Assembly: GCA_040385525.1 (NCBI GenBank)
Contig: JAZKHE010000011.1
Location: 1 to 64,000 of the forward strand
Direction of reading: 5' to 3'
DNA from: JAZKHE01 sp040385525
Lineage (GTDB): Bacteria; Bacteroidota; Bacteroidia; UBA4408
Length of the DNA stretch: 64,000 nucleotides
Of the stretch, positions 62,514-64,000 are shown in pieces. Positions within the stretch are counted from its first letter, which is position 1. Each line of letters begins with the position of its first letter. The translations under genes were made by a program, and so were the position numbers. A model generated the notes under the pieces. That model did not search any database. It worked only from the letters and a program-made list of their open reading frames with translations, and was not told the DNA's origin.

Positions 62514-63859
62514 ATTTTAATAGTCATTGTAGTGCCTTTGTTTTTTTCGGAACGCACAGTAATATTTCCTCCCTGTTGTTTTAAAATCTGTCGCGATAAA
62601 CTTAATCCAATTCCAGAACCATTTTCTTTTGTGGTATAAAACGGAATAAAAATTTTATCAATTATTTCTGGGTCAATTCCGTTTCCGTTATCAATTATTT
62701 CAATAATCGTTTTGTTGTTTTCGTTGGTGTAGTTATTTATCTTTATTTCGGGAATTGTTGCTGTTTTTAATGCTTCTATTGCATTTAAAATTAAGTTAAT
62801 AAAAACTTGCTCAAGCAAATCTTTATCAGTAAAAACGGTTGCATTGCTTGATGAATCAGTATAATTAAGTTTAATTTTTTTGTTTTTAAATTCAGCATCT
62901 AACAAGCTAATCACGTTTGTTATAGCTTCATTTGCTTTAAAATAAACAGGATTTGGTTTTGGTATTCTTGTTAAATTCCTATACACATCAACAAAATTTA
63001 ATAAGCCTTTACTTCGTTTTTGAATTGTGGTAAGTCCTGTGTAAATATCATTAATTGTTTCTGAATCTAACTGATTATTGTTTTCTTTTATGTTAGTTTC
63101 GAGCATAGAAATTGTTGATTCGGTTAACGAAGTAATGGGTGTTACCGAGTTCATAATTTCATGAGTAAGTACTCTAATTAGCTTTTGCCAAGCCTCAATT
63201 TCCTGTTCTTCTAATTCTGATTTAATGTTTTGTAAAGAATATATTTTTATTTTTTTCTCATCCATTATCAACTCAGATACTTGAACAGATAATTGCAAGT
63301 TTTCTCCATTTAATTCAATGCTAATCACTTCTTTTTCGCCTGTTTTAATTCTTTTTAAAGTTTGTGTTAATACAGGGTGATAGCGCTCAATACTTTGATA
63401 GTTTTTAATGTAATTTATTCCCAATAAATCTCTAGTGGCTTGGTTAATAAGTTCTACATTTTCGTCGTTAGCAATTGCAATAATTCCAATACTTGTATGT
63501 TCAATTATGGTTTGTAAATAATAATGGTGTAGCTCTTTTTCTGAACTTATTTTTTGAAATTCTTTAATAATAATATTAAAAGCATCGCGCAATTCGTTAA
63601 ACGATTTCCCTTTTCCTTCTGATGCAAATGTTTGAGAAAAATCTCTGTGTTTTATGGCTAACAGAAAACGCGATAGGTCTCTGTTTACCTTGTCTGCATA
63701 GTTAATTAGTTCAATAATTTGAATAAAAAAAATGATGCCTGTTATAGATGAAGTAATTATCCAATTTGTTTTTGTTATACAAAAAAATAAAAAAAGAATT
63801 GTTAGAATAATTAAAACTATTCGTAAAACAAGTTGAAATCGAAATGTTTTATAAACCAT
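62510..63859 (-). CDS. PAS-containing sensor histidine kinase (NtrY-like)
   Basis: A 449-aa membrane kinase. Two N-terminal helices (about residues 10-50) are followed by a short linker, a PAS domain (about 105-215, HTSIGIIAIANDENVELINQ), a HisKA domain with VLTHEIMNSVTP (H233 the likely phosphorylation site) and an HATPase domain with NLILNAIEAL, DNGNGIDPEI and GSGIGLSLSRQI. Its start overlaps the response regulator stop by 11 bases. The pair probably controls sigma-54 promoters. Confidence 0.92.
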   Translation of the reverse strand: MVYKTFRFQLVLRIVLIILTILFLFFCITKTNWIITSSITGIIFFIQIIELINYADKVNRDLSRFLLAIKHRDFSQTFASEGKGKSFNELRDAFNIIIKEFQKISSEKELHHYYLQTIIEHTSIGIIAIANDENVELINQATRDLLGINYIKNYQSIERYHPVLTQTLKRIKTGEKEVISIELNGENLQLSVQVSELIMDEKKIKIYSLQNIKSELEEQEIEAWQKLIRVLTHEIMNSVTPITSLTESTISMLETNIKENNNQLDSETINDIYTGLTTIQKRSKGLLNFVDVYRNLTRIPKPNPVYFKANEAITNVISLLDAEFKNKKIKLNYTDSSSNATVFTDKDLLEQVFINLILNAIEALKTATIPEIKINNYTNENNKTIIEIIDNGNGIDPEIIDKIFIPFYTTKENGSGIGLSLSRQILKQQGGNITVRSEKNKGTTMTIKI

Positions 63860-64000
63860 ATTTTTCTATTCGTCTGTATAACGCAGCTCTTGTTAATCCT
63901 AGTTCTTTAGAAGCTTGACTAATATTACCAGCATGTTTGCTTATTGCTTTTATAATTGCAGAACGCTCAACATCTTCTAACTTTACACTATTGTTTACTG
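63849..64000 (-). CDS. C-terminal end of a sigma-54-dependent response regulator (partial)
   Basis: The visible ~50 codons read as VKLEDVERSAIIKAI ... HAGNISQASKELGLTRAALYRRIEKYGL, a Fis-type HTH as found at the end of NtrC-like regulators; the rest lies beyond the window. The stop codon (63849-63851) is read through in another frame by the histidine kinase gene, whose ATG is 11 bases inside. A two-component pair is therefore expected. Confidence 0.85.
   Translation of the reverse strand, partial: VNNSVKLEDVERSAIIKAISKHAGNISQASKELGLTRAALYRRIEKYGL

Overview
The window is AT-rich chromosomal DNA from a member of the Bacteroidota (class Bacteroidia, Flavobacteriales-like; I cannot name a genus). 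The evidence is a complete gldK-gldL-gldM-gldN type IX secretion (T9SS) locus with a PorP/SprF gene, a cargo protein with a T9SS type A C-terminal sorting domain, a bacillithiol deacetylase (BshB1), a Bacteroidota-type LptE, and many promoters of the TTTG / TAnnTTTG type instead of -35/-10 boxes with Shine-Dalgarno sites. Where a TAnnTTTG box overlaps a possible upstream start codon, I moved the start downstream.

Layout. 0-11 kb: a possible tRNA tail and terminator at the left edge, a small unknown protein, an outer-membrane Porin_10-like protein, then a surface-glycan operon (glycosyltransferase, flippase, methyltransferase, asparagine synthase) and a 1000-residue T9SS cargo. 10.8-21 kb: bshB1 and a glutathione peroxidase on the minus strand; then a plus-strand run of a beta-CASP nuclease, the Ccm genes ccmB-C-D-E-F, a DUF2520 protein, a KdsC-like phosphatase, a UbiA prenyltransferase and Maf. 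21-30 kb: DUF2461, a polytopic membrane protein, an ABC-F ATPase, an NAD(P)-binding protein, a membrane-anchored MutS relative, two tandem TPR proteins and a PAS-SpoIIE phosphatase. 30-36 kb: tRNA-Leu(UAG), trigger factor, DUF1801 and DUF1456 genes, a compact XRE / ImmA-IrrE / PIN cassette, and a transglutaminase-like protein. 36-44 kb: groES-groEL, then sigma-54-type regulator - lptE - TPR protein - secG, a four-helix-bundle protein and miaB. 44-55 kb: topA, an arginase-fold protein, porP/sprF, gldKLMN and a His-rich lipoprotein. 55-64 kb: an MlaFE-type ABC transporter, a tiny lipoprotein followed by feoA-feoB, an SprT-like protein, an aminotransferase, mannose-1-phosphate guanylyltransferase, a DUF4440 protein, and a histidine kinase with the tail of its response regulator.

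The most striking observation is at 32.7-35.0 kb. The XRE-ImmA-PIN cassette is bracketed by two 95-bp direct repeats (88/95 identical), both derived from the 5' end of the DUF1456 gene. One copy belongs to the intact gene. The other is a 28-codon stub directly behind the transglutaminase gene, and all five differences in its coding part are synonymous. This looks like a small accessory island that entered at the start of a housekeeping gene and brought or regenerated an intact 5' end.

Other points worth a second look: an arginase-fold protein beside the T9SS genes that lacks both metal-binding histidines; a CcmE with CxxxY in place of the heme-binding HxxxY; a perfect 20-bp palindrome embedded in frame in the topA tail; a 44-residue lipoprotein in front of feoAB; and promoters lying only 4 nt from start codons, which suggests leaderless mRNAs.
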